From Buchnera aphidicola (Kaburagia rhusicola ensigallis) (GTDB lineage: Bacteria > Pseudomonadota > Gammaproteobacteria > Enterobacterales > Enterobacteriaceae), in assembly GCA_039830025.1 (NCBI GenBank), contig CP140040.1:553139-617138 (forward strand): a stretch of DNA of 64,000 nucleotides, in the 5' to 3' direction. Of this stretch, positions 53,002 through 63,663 are shown one piece after another. Numbering within the stretch: the first letter of the stretch is position 1; every line of letters starts with the position of its first letter. The translations under genes and the position numbers were made by a program. The notes under the pieces are model-generated. The model worked only from the letters and a program-made list of their open reading frames with translations, made no database searches and had not been told where the DNA came from.

Positions 53002-54474
53002 TTAACTGATTTTAATAGGTTTCATATCAGTCATATATTGCCTCAATTTTTTACCAACTAACTCTATAGGATGATTTCTAACATCATTGTTTATCTTGTT
53101 TAAGACTAAATTGTCCACTTTTGCATCAAAAATTTTTTTTCCAAGATCACCTGGTTGTAGTTCATTTACAAATTCTTTTAATAAAGGCATAGCTGTATTC
53201 GCAAAAAGATAACTTCCATACTCAGCAGTATCAGAAATGACTAAATTCATTTCATAAAGACGTTTTCGAGAAATAGTATTAGCTATTAACGGCAATTCAT
53301 GCAAAGATTCATAATATGCTGATTCTTCCTTAATTCCTGATTCAATCATAACTTCAAATGACAATTCAATACCAGCCTTTAATACCGCAACCATCAATAA
53401 CCCATGATCAAAATATTCTTGTTCTAGTATATTACTATAATACGTATTGCATTTCTCGAAATCAGTATTTCGTGTCTCTAATCTCCATTCTTTCAATTTT
53501 TTATCATTATTTTCCCAATCATTCATCATGCATTTAGAAAATTCGCCTGAAATAATATCATCCATATGCTTTCTAAATAAAGAAGCAAACATGCGTTTTA
53601 ATTGCGTAGATAGAACACATGCTCTAATTTTCGCAGTATTAGACAACCTGTCTAGCATTAATGTAATTCCACCGTGTTTAAGTGATTCAGTAATAACTTC
53701 CCATCCTGATTGCACTAATTTTCCTGCATAATTTGAATTAATATTTTGAGAAACAAGATATTCATAAAAAACTAAAGAACTAGCTTGTAACATCCCACAT
53801 AAAATAGTCTGCTCACCCATTAAATCTGATTTCACTTCTGCTACAAAAGAAGAGTGTAAAATGCCTGCGCGATGACTACCAATAGAAATAGCCCAAGATT
53901 TTGCAATATCAAGTCCAATTTGAAATGGATCATTTTCAGAATGCACAGCAATCAAAGCAGGCACGCCGAAACCTCGCATATATTCTTGTCTTACTTCTGT
54001 TCCTGGACATTTCGGAGCAACCATAATTACTGTAATATCGCTTCGTATAGATTGACCCATCTCAACGATATTAAATCCATGAGAATAACCAAGAACAGCG
54101 TTTTTTTTCATAAACTTTTGCAACAATGTTACTACTTGTTTATGTTGTTTATCAGGAGTTAAATTTATAACTAAATCTGCTGTAGGAATAATATCTTCAT
54201 ATGTACCTACAAAAAACCCATGAGTAGTAGCATTCATCCAAGACTGATTTTTTTCTAAAATAGAAGTATGCCGTAATGCAAAAGAAACATGTAGACCTGA
54301 ATCTCGCATATTTAAACCTTGATTTAAACCTTGCGAACCACATCCGACAATAACGATATTTTTATTTTTTAAAACGTTGCTTTTTTCAGAAAAAAAACGT
54401 TTTTCTATCAATTGACATTGTTGCAGATTACTTAATTTTTGACGAAAATTAAGTAAATTGAAATAATTTTTCAT
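53002..54474 (-). CDS. ilvC: Ketol-acid reductoisomerase (class II)
   Basis: Second common step of isoleucine and valine synthesis, using NADPH and magnesium. The 490 residues match the long enterobacterial form (491) with a duplicated C-terminal knotted domain. The NADPH loop is [20 protein letters not shown] near residue 42, followed by [38 protein letters not shown] with metal ligands, and the second-domain [13 protein letters not shown]. It is on the same strand as ilvD with a 104-base gap. It provides precursors for leucine synthesis too. Confidence 0.97.
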   Translation of the reverse strand: MKNYFNLLNFRQKLSNLQQCQLIEKRFFSEKSNVLKNKNIVIVGCGSQGLNQGLNMRDSGLHVSFALRHTSILEKNQSWMNATTHGFFVGTYEDIIPTADLVINLTPDKQHKQVVTLLQKFMKKNAVLGYSHGFNIVEMGQSIRSDITVIMVAPKCPGTEVRQEYMRGFGVPALIAVHSENDPFQIGLDIAKSWAISIGSHRAGILHSSFVAEVKSDLMGEQTILCGMLQASSLVFYEYLVSQNINSNYAGKLVQSGWEVITESLKHGGITLMLDRLSNTAKIRACVLSTQLKRMFASLFRKHMDDIISGEFSKCMMNDWENNDKKLKEWRLETRNTDFEKCNTYYSNILEQEYFDHGLLMVAVLKAGIELSFEVMIESGIKEESAYYESLHELPLIANTISRKRLYEMNLVISDTAEYGSYLFANTAMPLLKEFVNELQPGDLGKKIFDAKVDNLVLNKINNDVRNHPIELVGKKLRQYMTDMKPIKIS

Positions 54475-54578
54475 AAAAAATCCATTATTTAATAAAATAA
54501 AAAAAATTACACATGTAAGAAACTAAAAAATTTCGTTATACTAAAAAATAATTAACTCAAAAAAAATAAATTTAAAAA

Positions 54579-56414
54579 TTATATTTTTCTAATCGCACCC
54601 TGATCTGCACTTGTAGCAAACAATGCATACATTTTCAATGCAGACGATATATAACGTTTCCGAAATTTAGGAGTATAAGATGATTGCTTTCTTTTACATT
54701 CTTTTTCTGTTCTCAATGATAGTTCATCTTGAGTAATATTCAAATGTATAACACGACGAGGTATATCAATATCAATAACATCATTATTTTCAATTAAAGC
54801 AATATTTCCCTTACTAGCTGCTTCAGGAGAAATATGTCCTATAGATAAGCCAGAAGTACCTCCAGAGAATCGACCATCTGTTATTAAAGCACAACATTCA
54901 TGTAAACCCATTGCCTTTAAATAAGTAGTAGGATACAACATTTCTTGCATACCAGGGCCTCCTTTTGGACCTTCATAACGTATAACAATGACACTACCTT
55001 TTTTAATTTTTCCTTTTAGAATTGCTGTTACTGCATCTTCTTGACTTTCAAATACGATTGCATTACCTCTAAACACTAAATTTTGTTTTTTAACTCCAGC
55101 AGTTTTAACAACACAACCATTTTTTGCAATATTACCATATAATATAGCTAATCCTCCATCATGACTAAAAGCAAACTGATAAGATCGAATACATCCATAT
55201 TGACGATCTTTATCTAGTGATTTCCATTTATATGCTTGAGTAAATGGTTGCACTGTTTTTTTTCCAAAAGGGCCTGCATGAAACATATCTATAACATTTT
55301 TATCTTTTGTTGTTAAAATATCATATTTGTTTAATGTTTCTTCCAAATTTAATCCAAGTATATTGTATGTATTTTTATTTAATAAACAAATACGATTTAA
55401 TTCTGCAAGTAAACCCATTACTCCACCAGAACGATGAAAATCTTCCATATGATATATAGGACTATTTGGAGCTATTTTGCATAAATGAGGAGTTTTTCTA
55501 GATAAAACGTCAACATCTGACATTCTAAAGTTAATTTTCCCTTCTTGAGCGGCTGCTAACAAATGTAATATAGTATTCGTGGATCCACCCATAGCAATAT
55601 CTAAAGTCATAGCATTTAAAAAAGCTTCTTTTGAAGCTATATTTCGAGGTAACACATTTTGATTATTATGCTCATAATACTCTTTAGTTATTTTAACGAT
55701 TAATTTTCCTGATTCAATAAACAATTTTTTTCTATCTATATGTGTTGCTAATAATGTACCATTACCAGGTAACGATAAACCTAGTACTTCCGTAAGACAA
55801 TTCATAGAATTAGCAGTAAATAGACCAGAACAAGAACCACAAGTAGGACAAGCAGAATGCTCGATTTCATTAACTAAATCATCTGAAATATCTGGGTTAG
55901 CACTATGTACAATAGCATCTATTAAATCCAATTTTTTAACTTTTCCTTTTATATTAATTCGTCCAGACTCCATTGGTCCACCAGAAATAAATACAGATGG
56001 AATATTTAAACGCATAGCTGCCATCAACATACCTGGAGTAATTTTATCACAATTTGAAATACATATCATAGCGTCTGCACAATGCGCATTAATCATATAT
56101 TCTACAGAATCTGCTATTAATTCGCGAGATGGAAGAGAATACAACATTCCGGAATGTCCCATAGCAATTCCATCATCTATAGCAATAGTATTAAATTCTT
56201 TAGCCACTCCTCCTTCTGCATGAATTTCATTAGAAACAAGTTTACCTAACGTTCGTAAATGAATATGTCCAGGAACAAATTCAGTAAAAGAATTCACAAC
56301 TGCAATAATAGGCTTACTAAAATCTAAATCAGTCATGCCTGTAGCTCTCCATAATGATCTCGCTCCCGACATATTGCGTCCTTGAGTAGTTGTTGAAGAA
56401 CGATACTTTGGCAT
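54579..56414 (-). CDS. ilvD: Dihydroxy-acid dehydratase
   Basis: Fe-S enzyme of the third branched-chain step. The start at [18 protein letters not shown] equals the E. coli start and has AAGGAAC upstream; an ATG 14 codons earlier is not used. It has 611 residues (E. coli 616). The cluster cysteines lie in [15 protein letters not shown] near residue 122 and [19 protein letters not shown] near residue 195. [25 protein letters not shown] and [21 protein letters not shown] follow. ilvD and ilvC supply 2-ketoisovalerate for LeuA. Confidence 0.97.
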   Translation of the reverse strand: MPKYRSSTTTQGRNMSGARSLWRATGMTDLDFSKPIIAVVNSFTEFVPGHIHLRTLGKLVSNEIHAEGGVAKEFNTIAIDDGIAMGHSGMLYSLPSRELIADSVEYMINAHCADAMICISNCDKITPGMLMAAMRLNIPSVFISGGPMESGRINIKGKVKKLDLIDAIVHSANPDISDDLVNEIEHSACPTCGSCSGLFTANSMNCLTEVLGLSLPGNGTLLATHIDRKKLFIESGKLIVKITKEYYEHNNQNVLPRNIASKEAFLNAMTLDIAMGGSTNTILHLLAAAQEGKINFRMSDVDVLSRKTPHLCKIAPNSPIYHMEDFHRSGGVMGLLAELNRICLLNKNTYNILGLNLEETLNKYDILTTKDKNVIDMFHAGPFGKKTVQPFTQAYKWKSLDKDRQYGCIRSYQFAFSHDGGLAILYGNIAKNGCVVKTAGVKKQNLVFRGNAIVFESQEDAVTAILKGKIKKGSVIVIRYEGPKGGPGMQEMLYPTTYLKAMGLHECCALITDGRFSGGTSGLSIGHISPEAASKGNIALIENNDVIDIDIPRRVIHLNITQDELSLRTEKECKRKQSSYTPKFRKRYISSALKMYALFATSADQGAIRKI

Positions 56415-56469
56415 AATTGTTTGTTCCTTTACAAAATAGTTTTTTAAAAATTGCAAATGATTATCTTAA

Positions 56470-56517
56470 ATTTCTTATAATAAATGTATGTATAAAAATA
56501 CATTTATTATAAGAAAT
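56470..56517. repeat. 20-bp perfect inverted repeat upstream of ilvD
   Basis: Arms ATTTCTTATAATAAATGTAT and ATACATTTATTATAAGAAAT around an eight-base loop. It lies between tRNA-Trp and ilvD, both on the reverse strand. It may terminate the tRNA transcript, form an ilvD leader hairpin, or be an operator. It contains TATAAT in both orientations, so a promoter is another option. Confidence 0.6.
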
Positions 56518-56741
56518 ATAAAAAATCATATCTTAACAATAATGTTTAAAAAGTAGATATAAAATATTCAAAATAGATAGACAATATTTTCGCAAATCTG
56601 ATGCAAAATATCATTGATAAATACATTAAGAAAAATATCACTTTAAAAAAATGAAAAAAATATTTTTAAAAATATTGTCAAGTAATATTTCAGTTAAAAC
56701 TCATCATGATGATTTATAAAAAATGTTTGAATAACTATTTT

Positions 56742-56814
56742 CAGGGGTGAAGGGAATCGAACCCATAACTTTCGGTTTTGGAGACCGATGCTCTACCAAT
56801 TGAACTACACCCCT
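56742..56814 (-). tRNA. tRNA-Trp (CCA)
   Basis: 73-base cloverleaf starting AGGGGTGTAGTTCAATTGG, anticodon CCA in TCTCCAAAACC, T-arm GGGTTCGATTCCC, discriminator G. It is similar to E. coli trpT. CCA tail is not encoded. It lies between ilvD and iscS. Confidence 0.97.
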
Positions 56815-57082
56815 AAATTAATATGTTAAAATTATTACAATAACTAAAAAATGTTTTATGAAATATTAGTATACTATTAAATACAATTCAAGTCTAGAAT
56901 CAACCTATTTTGATAGGTTAGCATTTGCTACTATCAAATTCACTAATTATTTATTTTTAATATGTTCTTTATTATTAAAAATATCTAGAATATTTTTTGT
57001 AATTAAAAAAACTTAACTAAAATATTAATTATCAAAAAACCAATAGATATAATTTAATATTTATAACAATAGGTAATATGTA

Positions 57083-58297
57083 ATGAAACTTCCAATTTAC
57101 TTAGACTATGCAGCAACTACACCAATGGAATTCCAAGTAATGGAAACAATGATGAGATTTTTAACATTAAACGGTACATTTGGAAATCCAGCGTCTCGCT
57201 CACATCAATTTGGATGGAAAGCAGAAGAAGCAGTTGACATTGCAAGAAACCAAATTGCTGAGTTAATTAATGCAGACTTTAGAGAAATAATTTTTACATC
57301 AGGTGCTACTGAATCAAACAATTTAGCTATTAAAGGTATCGCAGATTTCTATAAAACAAAAGGAAATCACATTATCACTAGCAAAACAGAACACAAAGCA
57401 GTACTAGATCCTTGTAAATATTTAGAAAGTAAAGGATTTAATGTAACATATCTTAGTCCACTAAAAAGTGGGACGATTGACTTAAAAGAACTAAAAGAAA
57501 AAATTAATAAAAAAACTATACTTGTTTCTATTATGCATGTAAATAATGAAACAGGTGTAATACAAGATATACAAAACATATCTGATATTTGTGCTCATCA
57601 TGGAGTAATATTCCATGTAGACGCTACCCAAAGTATAGGCAAGTTACATATCGATCTTAAAAAATTAAAAATAGATTTAATGTCATTTTCTGCACACAAA
57701 ATATATGGCCCTAAAGGTATTGGAGGACTATATGTTCGACGAAAACCACGCGTACGATTGTCTGCGCAAATTCATGGAGGAGGGCATGAAAAAGGTATGA
57801 GATCAGGAACTCTACCTGTACATCAAATTGCAGGTATGGGTATGGCATATTACCTTGCAAAAAAAAACATTAATAATGATTATAAAAATTTAACAAACCT
57901 TCGGAACTATTTATGGAATGGCTTAAAAAACATTGAAGAAGTATATTTAAATAGCAGCATGAAACATGGAGCTCCACATATATTGAATATTAGTTTTAAT
58001 TATGTAGAAGGTGAATCTTTGATTATGGCATTAAAAAATATAGCAATATCATCAGGTTCTGCGTGCACATCTGCAAGTTTAGAACCGTCATACGTTTTGC
58101 GAGCTTTAGGTATAAAAGATGAATTAGCTCATAGTTCTATTCGCTTTTCAATTGGACGTTTTACCACCAAACAAGAAATAAATTATACTATTCAAACGGT
58201 ACACAAAGCTATTAATCGCTTGAGAAATTTATCACCACTATGGGAAATGTTTAAGTCTGGAATTAATTTAGATTCTGTAAATTGGACACATAATTAA
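57083..58297 (+). CDS. iscS: Cysteine desulfurase IscS
   Basis: PLP enzyme supplying sulfur for Fe-S clusters and tRNA thiolation. The 404 residues equal E. coli. It starts [15 protein letters not shown]. It has [14 protein letters not shown] near residue 76, the [13 protein letters not shown]-contact, the Schiff-base Lys in [19 protein letters not shown] near residue 206, and the catalytic Cys in [19 protein letters not shown] near residue 328. AGGT lies before the ATG. The regulator gene iscR, first in the E. coli isc operon, is not upstream. Confidence 0.97.
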   Translation: MKLPIYLDYAATTPMEFQVMETMMRFLTLNGTFGNPASRSHQFGWKAEEAVDIARNQIAELINADFREIIFTSGATESNNLAIKGIADFYKTKGNHIITSKTEHKAVLDPCKYLESKGFNVTYLSPLKSGTIDLKELKEKINKKTILVSIMHVNNETGVIQDIQNISDICAHHGVIFHVDATQSIGKLHIDLKKLKIDLMSFSAHKIYGPKGIGGLYVRRKPRVRLSAQIHGGGHEKGMRSGTLPVHQIAGMGMAYYLAKKNINNDYKNLTNLRNYLWNGLKNIEEVYLNSSMKHGAPHILNISFNYVEGESLIMALKNIAISSGSACTSASLEPSYVLRALGIKDELAHSSIRFSIGRFTTKQEINYTIQTVHKAINRLRNLSPLWEMFKSGINLDSVNWTHN

Positions 58298-58327
58298 TTT
58301 TAATTATTTAAAAATAGGAAAAATAAA

Positions 58328-58714
58328 ATGGCGTATAGTAAAAAAGTACTAGATCACTATGAAAATCCACGAAACGTAGGTTCATTTTCAAATTCAGATC
58401 CTAATATAGGAAGTGGTTTAGTAGGAGCTCCAGCATGTGGAGACGTTATGAAATTACAAATAAAAGTAGATGAAAACGAAATTATCAAAGATGCTTGTTT
58501 TAAAACTTATGGATGCGGATCTGCAATAGCTTCTAGTTCTTTAATAACAGAATGGATTATAGGAAAATCATTATCAGAAGCTTCGCGTATAAAAAACACT
58601 AATATTGCAAAAGAACTAGATTTACCTCCAGTGAAAATACATTGTTCTATTTTAGCTGAAGATGCAATTAAAGCAGCTATTGCTGATTACCGAGACAAGA
58701 AAACAAATAAATAA
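58328..58714 (+). CDS. iscU: Fe-S cluster scaffold IscU
   Basis: Scaffold on which IscS builds the cluster. The 128 residues equal E. coli. Cluster ligands Cys37 (GAPACGDVM), Cys63 (KTYGCGSA) and Cys106 (HCSILAED), together with the essential Asp39, are present. LPPVKIHCSI carries the HscA-recognition motif LPPVK. AGGAA sits before the ATG 30 bases after iscS. iscA, normally next, is missing. Confidence 0.97.
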   Translation: MAYSKKVLDHYENPRNVGSFSNSDPNIGSGLVGAPACGDVMKLQIKVDENEIIKDACFKTYGCGSAIASSSLITEWIIGKSLSEASRIKNTNIAKELDLPPVKIHCSILAEDAIKAAIADYRDKKTNK

Positions 58715-58750
58715 TTTCATAAAAACTACCTAAAATAAACTTAAAAAATA

Positions 58751-58788
58751 AAACGTGTTGAAAATTTCAAATTCATTTCAACACGTTT
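58751..58788 (+). terminator. 13-bp perfect hairpin between iscU and hscB
   Basis: Stem AAACGTGTTGAAA with TTTCAACACGTTT around a 12-base loop, 36 bases past the iscU stop. It sits where iscA was lost. It could end the iscSU transcript or protect its 3' end, reducing hscB-hscA-fdx expression. The stretch after it is A-rich, not U-rich. Confidence 0.6.
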
Positions 58789-58829
58789 AAAAGAAATCAA
58801 CAACAAACATATTTAAATGGAACAAATAT

Positions 58830-59336
58830 ATGAATTATTTTCAATTGTTCAATATTTCTCAAGAATTTAAAATTGACATAAAAAACCTTTTATTAAAATT
58901 TTATGAATTACAAGAAAAATATCATCCCGACGCACAATATAATAATTCTACACATAAACATAAAAACTATTTAAACAAATCTATGCATATTAATAAAGGT
59001 TACCATATTCTTAAAGATCCATTAAAAAGAGCTGAATATTTATTATTTTTAAACTCATATAATTTCAAAAAGGAACAAAAAAACTTATCTCAAAACATTT
59101 TTCTTAATGAACAACTAAAATTGTATGAAAAATTAGATACGATAAAAAAAACAAAAAAGAAAAAAGCAGAGTTACATTATCTTTCTAATATAATTGAACA
59201 TAAAAAAAAACATTATTTATTAGAATTAGAGTTAATGTTCAATGAAAAAAAATGGAAACTAGCAGGAATAACATTATATAAACTGCTATTTTATAAAAAA
59301 TTTGAAAATAAACTAAACGAACTGAAATATGAGTAA
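58830..59336 (+). CDS. hscB: Co-chaperone HscB (J-protein)
   Basis: Delivers IscU to HscA. The 168 residues match E. coli (171). An N-terminal J domain has the ATPase-stimulating His32-Pro33-Asp34 in KYHPDAQYNN, and NKGYHILKDPLKRAEYLLFL follows. The C-terminal three-helix IscU-binding domain is present but lysine-rich and weakly conserved. It is followed by hscA after 27 bases. Confidence 0.93.
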   Translation: MNYFQLFNISQEFKIDIKNLLLKFYELQEKYHPDAQYNNSTHKHKNYLNKSMHINKGYHILKDPLKRAEYLLFLNSYNFKKEQKNLSQNIFLNEQLKLYEKLDTIKKTKKKKAELHYLSNIIEHKKKHYLLELELMFNEKKWKLAGITLYKLLFYKKFENKLNELKYE

Positions 59337-59363
59337 ATAACTACAAACTAAAAAGGAAAAATT

Positions 59364-60917
59364 ATGATTACAATTAGAAATTGTAATAAAAATTCAAGAA
59401 TAAATATAGATAATAGTACTATGTCATTTGGTATTGATTTCGGTACTACGTACTCCTTAATAGCAACTACTATATTGGATGATATAATTATTATTTCTGA
59501 CGAAAAAAACCGTGTTCTTTTACCTTCAATAGTCAACTATAATGATGTTAAACCTATTGTTGGATGGGAAGCTCAAAAAATGATTATAAGTGATCCTATA
59601 AATACAATTACTTCAATAAAACGTTTAATTGGACGCCCGCTAAAAGAAATCAAAACACTATATCCTTATTTGCCATATAATTTTAAAAATGATAAAAATA
59701 ATATAGTTTCATTTATCATAAATAATACTATAATAAAAACTGTTGACGTATCTAGCCAAATTTTCAAAACATTAAAGAAACGTATAAATTCTATATTTAA
59801 TAAGCAAATTAGCGGAATAGTGATTACTGTACCAGCTCATTTTAATGATATACAAAGACAAGAAATAAAAACATCAGCACAATTAGCGCATTTAAATGTA
59901 TTACGTTTATTAAACGAACCTACTGCAGCTGCAATTGCTTATGGATTGCATTTGAACAAAAAAGGAACTATCGCAATATATGATCTTGGAGGAGGCACGT
60001 TTGATATTTCCATACTTAACTTAAATGAAAATATCTTTGAAGTGTTATCCACTTCTGGAAATACTAATTTGGGAGGAGAAGATATTGACTATGCATTATT
60101 GAATTACATTAAAAATAAAATAATATCATTTCATTCAGAAGATATATCCTTGAATAAAGAACTACTACATCTCGCTCAATCTATTAAAATTCAATTAAGT
60201 TCCAAACATTATGTTACTGCTACATTTAAATCACATAATTTTTGTATTACTCGAATGGAATTCAATAATATAATTCAACCTATAGTCTTAAAAACATTAG
60301 CTATTTGTAAACATACATTAAAAGCAGCTAATACTCTCGTTGAGAATATCGATCACATTATTTTAGTAGGAGGATCTACTTATATTCCCACAATAAGACA
60401 ACATGTCATGAAATATTTTAAAAAAACTCCTTTATTTTCAATTAATCCAGATCAAGTTGTGGCAATAGGAGCTGCTATTCAAGCTAATATGTTAACTCAA
60501 AAAAACAAAAAAAATAATGTTATATTATTAGACGTAGTTCCTTTATCATTAGGAATTGAAGTAATGGGAAATGTAGTTGAAAAAATCATTTTTAAAAATA
60601 CTAAAATTCCCATATCACAAACTCGAGAATTCACTACTTTTAAGGATAAACAAAAATCCATATTAATTCATATTTTACAAGGTGAAAAAAATTTAGTCAA
60701 AGACTGTGAGTCTTTATCAAAATTTGTATTAACTGGAATTCCAGAAAAACCTGCTGGAAAAATAATTATCATTGTAAAATTTCAAATAGATGTCGATGGA
60801 CTACTATCAGTAACAGCCAAAATAAAATCAACAAACATTGAAAAAAATATATTAATAAAGTCTACCTATGGATTAAATAAATCTCCAGTATTTAACATAA
60901 CAAAAACAATAACTTAA
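59364..60917 (+). CDS. hscA: Fe-S chaperone HscA (Hsp70), lacking the C-terminal lid
   Basis: Specialised Hsp70 that drives cluster release from IscU. The nucleotide-binding domain is complete: FGIDFGTTYSLIAT near residue 25, SIKRLIGRPLKE, VITVPAHFNDIQRQ, RLLNEPTAAAIAYGL, YDLGGGTFDISIL, and ILVGGSTYIPTIR. The beta-sandwich substrate domain runs to SVTAKIKSTNIEKNILIKS near residue 495. The protein then stops at 517, whereas E. coli HscA has 616 residues. The helical lid of about 100 residues is missing, and only 42 bases separate the stop from fdx, so the lid was deleted, not frameshifted. The linker (LLLDVVPLSLG) is intact. Confidence 0.95.
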   Translation: MITIRNCNKNSRINIDNSTMSFGIDFGTTYSLIATTILDDIIIISDEKNRVLLPSIVNYNDVKPIVGWEAQKMIISDPINTITSIKRLIGRPLKEIKTLYPYLPYNFKNDKNNIVSFIINNTIIKTVDVSSQIFKTLKKRINSIFNKQISGIVITVPAHFNDIQRQEIKTSAQLAHLNVLRLLNEPTAAAIAYGLHLNKKGTIAIYDLGGGTFDISILNLNENIFEVLSTSGNTNLGGEDIDYALLNYIKNKIISFHSEDISLNKELLHLAQSIKIQLSSKHYVTATFKSHNFCITRMEFNNIIQPIVLKTLAICKHTLKAANTLVENIDHIILVGGSTYIPTIRQHVMKYFKKTPLFSINPDQVVAIGAAIQANMLTQKNKKNNVILLDVVPLSLGIEVMGNVVEKIIFKNTKIPISQTREFTTFKDKQKSILIHILQGEKNLVKDCESLSKFVLTGIPEKPAGKIIIIVKFQIDVDGLLSVTAKIKSTNIEKNILIKSTYGLNKSPVFNITKTIT

Positions 60918-60959
60918 AATAAAAAATATTTTTTAAAAATATAACTATATAACTATAAT

Positions 60960-61286
60960 ATGCCAAAAATCACATTTTTACCTCATAAAATATTGCTACC
61001 AAAAGGTGGAGTTTTTCACGCTAAAAAAGGAGAAACTATTTTAGATATTGCATTAAGAAATAACATCAACATTGAACATGCCTGTAATAAAGCATGTGTA
61101 TGCACTACATGCCATTGTTTTATAAAAAAAGGATATTTTTCTTTATCAATCTGTCAAGAAGAAGAAGAAGATATACTTGATAAAGCATGGGGGGTTCAAT
61201 TGGATAGTCGACTTAGTTGTCAAGCTAAAATCATGAATCAAGATGTAGAAATTGAAATTCCTGTATATACTATAAATCAATTTTAA
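60960..61286 (+). CDS. fdx: [2Fe-2S] ferredoxin of the isc system
   Basis: Electron donor for Fe-S cluster assembly. The 108 residues match E. coli (111). The cluster ligands are Cys42, Cys48, Cys51 and Cys87 ([14 protein letters not shown] and RLSCQAKI). The sequence carries further cysteines at 46 and 53. A typical acidic loop ([12 protein letters not shown]) precedes the last ligand. It closes the isc cluster; iscX is absent. Fpr is a likely reductase. Confidence 0.95.
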   Translation: MPKITFLPHKILLPKGGVFHAKKGETILDIALRNNINIEHACNKACVCTTCHCFIKKGYFSLSICQEEEEDILDKAWGVQLDSRLSCQAKIMNQDVEIEIPVYTINQF

Positions 61287-61348
61287 TATTTTATTAAAAG
61301 CTGTTATATCATTGCAATATATGTTCATAACATTAATTATGAAACTTT

Positions 61349-61377
61349 TTGAATAAAATATAGTTATTTGTTATAAT
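61349..61377 (+). promoter_or_regulatory. Near-consensus sigma-70 promoter after fdx
   Basis: TTGAAT (61349-61354), a 17-base spacer and a perfect TATAAT (61372-61377), the best -35/-10 pair noticed in the window. Transcription would start near 61384 and run toward the 3' end of der, on the opposite strand. A 24-codon frame MKKFRLLIAKTYSTKSNISY... (61403-61477) follows, weakly supported as a gene. The product may be a short RNA antisense to the der 3' end. Confidence 0.5.
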
Positions 61378-61468
61378 ATAATTTAATTTCATTTAAAAAG
61401 TTATGAAAAAATTTAGATTATTAATTGCAAAAACATATTCCACAAAATCTAATATATCTTATAAAAAT

Positions 61469-62841
61469 TTACTTTAAGAAAGAACTGCTATTATTTTTAA
61501 AATAGAAATGTATAGGATTACCTATTAAATTTAGTTCTTTTTTAAAATAATTAGAAATATATTTCTTATAAACGCATGATAAATAATTTAATTTTTTTCC
61601 ATGAATAATAATAGTTAATGGATTTTGCTTTCCTACATGCGCATATTTTAACTTAATTTTATTACCTTTAACAATAGGAGGTTGATGTTTCTCTACAGCT
61701 AATTTCATAATTTCAGTTAACGTTGAAGTACTTAATTTTTTCATAGAACTATGAAATACTTGGTTTATTAATGTAAAAATTTTATTCACTCCTAATCCAT
61801 TCATAGCAGAAATAAAATGAACCATTCCAATATTCATAATCTTTAATTTTTTAGATTTGACAAGATTTTTTCTATCATATTTAGACAATTGATCGCATTT
61901 ATTAAATATTATTATAATTCCACATCCATAATTAATAATGTAATTAAACAATATTATATCTTGATCTGATATAACATCTGTAGCATCCAACATAAGTATA
62001 ACAACGTTAGAAAATTTAATAGAATTTAATGATTTTTTAACTGAAAATTGTTCTATAAAATCGGTAACTTTATTTTTTCTTCTAATTCCTGCTGTATCAG
62101 CAAAAATATAGTTATATTTTTTGTATACAACATTACTCCAAATGCTATCTCTAGTAGTTCCAGGTTGATCATCAATAATCATTCTATTCGTATTAAGTAG
62201 CTTATTTACTAAAGTAGATTTCCCTACATTAGGTTTTCCAACAATAGCAATTTTTATAATATTAAAATTATTACTTAATGCTATATTTTCTTTTCTTTTC
62301 TCTAAAAAATAAGAATCTAAAGCAATTACTTTATTTTTTTTAAAAGAGCCACTCAATAAACGTAAAAAATGATCTTGAACTAAATTTTTAATTCCTATTC
62401 CATTAGTAGCTGAAATAGCATGAATATTAGAAAATCCTAATGAATAGAACTCTAATTTTACTAAATCAAAATTTAATCCATCTATTTTATTAACTACAAC
62501 TAACACATCTTTTTTATATCTTCTGATTTTTTTTGCAATATTTAAATCTTCATGGACTAATCCATCTCTGGCATCAACTATAAAACAAATCAAATGTGCT
62601 TCTTCAAGAGAAAATAAAACTTGTTCAAATATTTTTTTATCTATATTTTTTTTTTATCATTTATCCCAGCTGTATCAATAACAGAAATTACATTATTCTG
62701 AATTCTTAAATATCCATATTTTCGATCTCGAGTTAATTCTGGAACATTGGATACCAATGCATCTTTTGAACAAGTTAACTTATTGAACAAAGTAGACTTT
62801 CCAACATTAGTTCTTCCAACTAACACAACTAAAGGAACCAT
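61469..62841 (-). CDS. der: Ribosome-assembly GTPase Der (EngA), frameshifted in an A10 run
   Basis: Essential double-GTPase of 50S assembly. The first frame (62841-62641) encodes [30 protein letters not shown] and VIDTAGIND, then stops at a run of ten adenines (reverse strand; T's at 62646-62655). Eleven adenines (or eight) would restore [28 protein letters not shown], and the rest follows in frame. It has NKIDG, the second P-loop [35 protein letters not shown] and the KH-like C-terminus ([19 protein letters not shown]). The corrected length is about 457 residues (E. coli 490; the acidic linker is shorter). The first P-loop has Thr for the usual Pro. The second frame lacks a plausible independent start. 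Slippage rescue is likely, as Der is essential elsewhere. Confidence 0.87.
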
Positions 62842-62904
62842 AACACATTACCTCTTAAACGTTACAAAGTGAAAAATATTATTATTTATCTAAAATAGTT
62901 TTTA

Positions 62905-63510
62905 CTAATACTCATTTTTAATTCTATTTAACTTCATACTAATTATTTCTTTTAGTTCCAAATCACTTTGAAAATCTAAACTTTTTTTCCATGATAAAAA
63001 AGCCATTTTTTTATTATTTAATAAAAAAAACATATCTCCTTTAAGATCGTTTTTGAAACTTTCCCAGGAACTATCTGAAACTAAATTGATAATTTTTATA
63101 GCTTGTGTGTTATGAAATAATTGAAATTTTATCCTAGAAATATTCAATATCATCATATTAAAAATATTAACATCAGGCGTATATTTTAAACTTTTTTTCA
63201 ATATTAATAAAGCACTATTTAAATCATTTTTATACACATACATTTTAGATAATTGTAAGGCAGCTAAAGATCCATCAATACTATTTTTATTGTTTTGAAT
63301 AAATTTAATAAATTTAACAATTGAACTTGGATCACTAATATTATTTTGTTGAATAATACTTTCATAATTGTCTAAATAAATAGAACTTTCAGAATATACT
63401 TTTTTGAAGTAAAAAATTATCAATATAAGAACTAGAAATAAAAAAAATATACTAATTTTTTGAATATAATTAAGACCATAATTAATTTCTATATCTTTTC
63501 TTTTAAACAT
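62905..63510 (-). CDS. yfgM: YfgM, periplasmic TPR chaperone/ancillary translocon protein
   Basis: Membrane-anchored TPR protein associated with PpiD and SecYEG in E. coli. The 201 residues match (206). A single membrane helix (about residues 20-36) is followed by helical repeats. The pairs YVYKNDLNSALLILKKSLK and SSWESFKNDLKGDMFFLLNNKKMAFLSWKKSL correspond to the E. coli segments around FVDKNELEKAAAQL and GEGWAAIVADLRGEALLSKG. It lies 63 bases upstream of der on the same strand; bamB, which lies between them in E. coli, is lost. Confidence 0.88.
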   Translation of the reverse strand: MFKRKDIEINYGLNYIQKISIFFLFLVLILIIFYFKKVYSESSIYLDNYESIIQQNNISDPSSIVKFIKFIQNNKNSIDGSLAALQLSKMYVYKNDLNSALLILKKSLKYTPDVNIFNMMILNISRIKFQLFHNTQAIKIINLVSDSSWESFKNDLKGDMFFLLNNKKMAFLSWKKSLDFQSDLELKEIISMKLNRIKNEY

Positions 63511-63663
63511 ATTAAAACTTCTTCAGTATTAAGAAAACATTAAACTATAAAATTTTTAATTAAAAATATCAACACTTTAAAATAAATTCTAGTTTTTAAA
63601 AAAATGACTTATGAATTAAACATGCAAAATTAATAGTATATATAAATATATTTATATATACAT

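Noticed and set aside
61403..61477. 24-residue peptide gene after the lone promoter
   Set aside because: It is very short, lacks a clear ribosome site and overlaps the der 3' end; kept only as part of the promoter finding.
61469..62593. Short single-domain GTPase starting at the internal Met of der
   Set aside because: The reading frame continues upstream into conserved Der sequence up to the A10 run; the Met lies in the middle of the first G domain.
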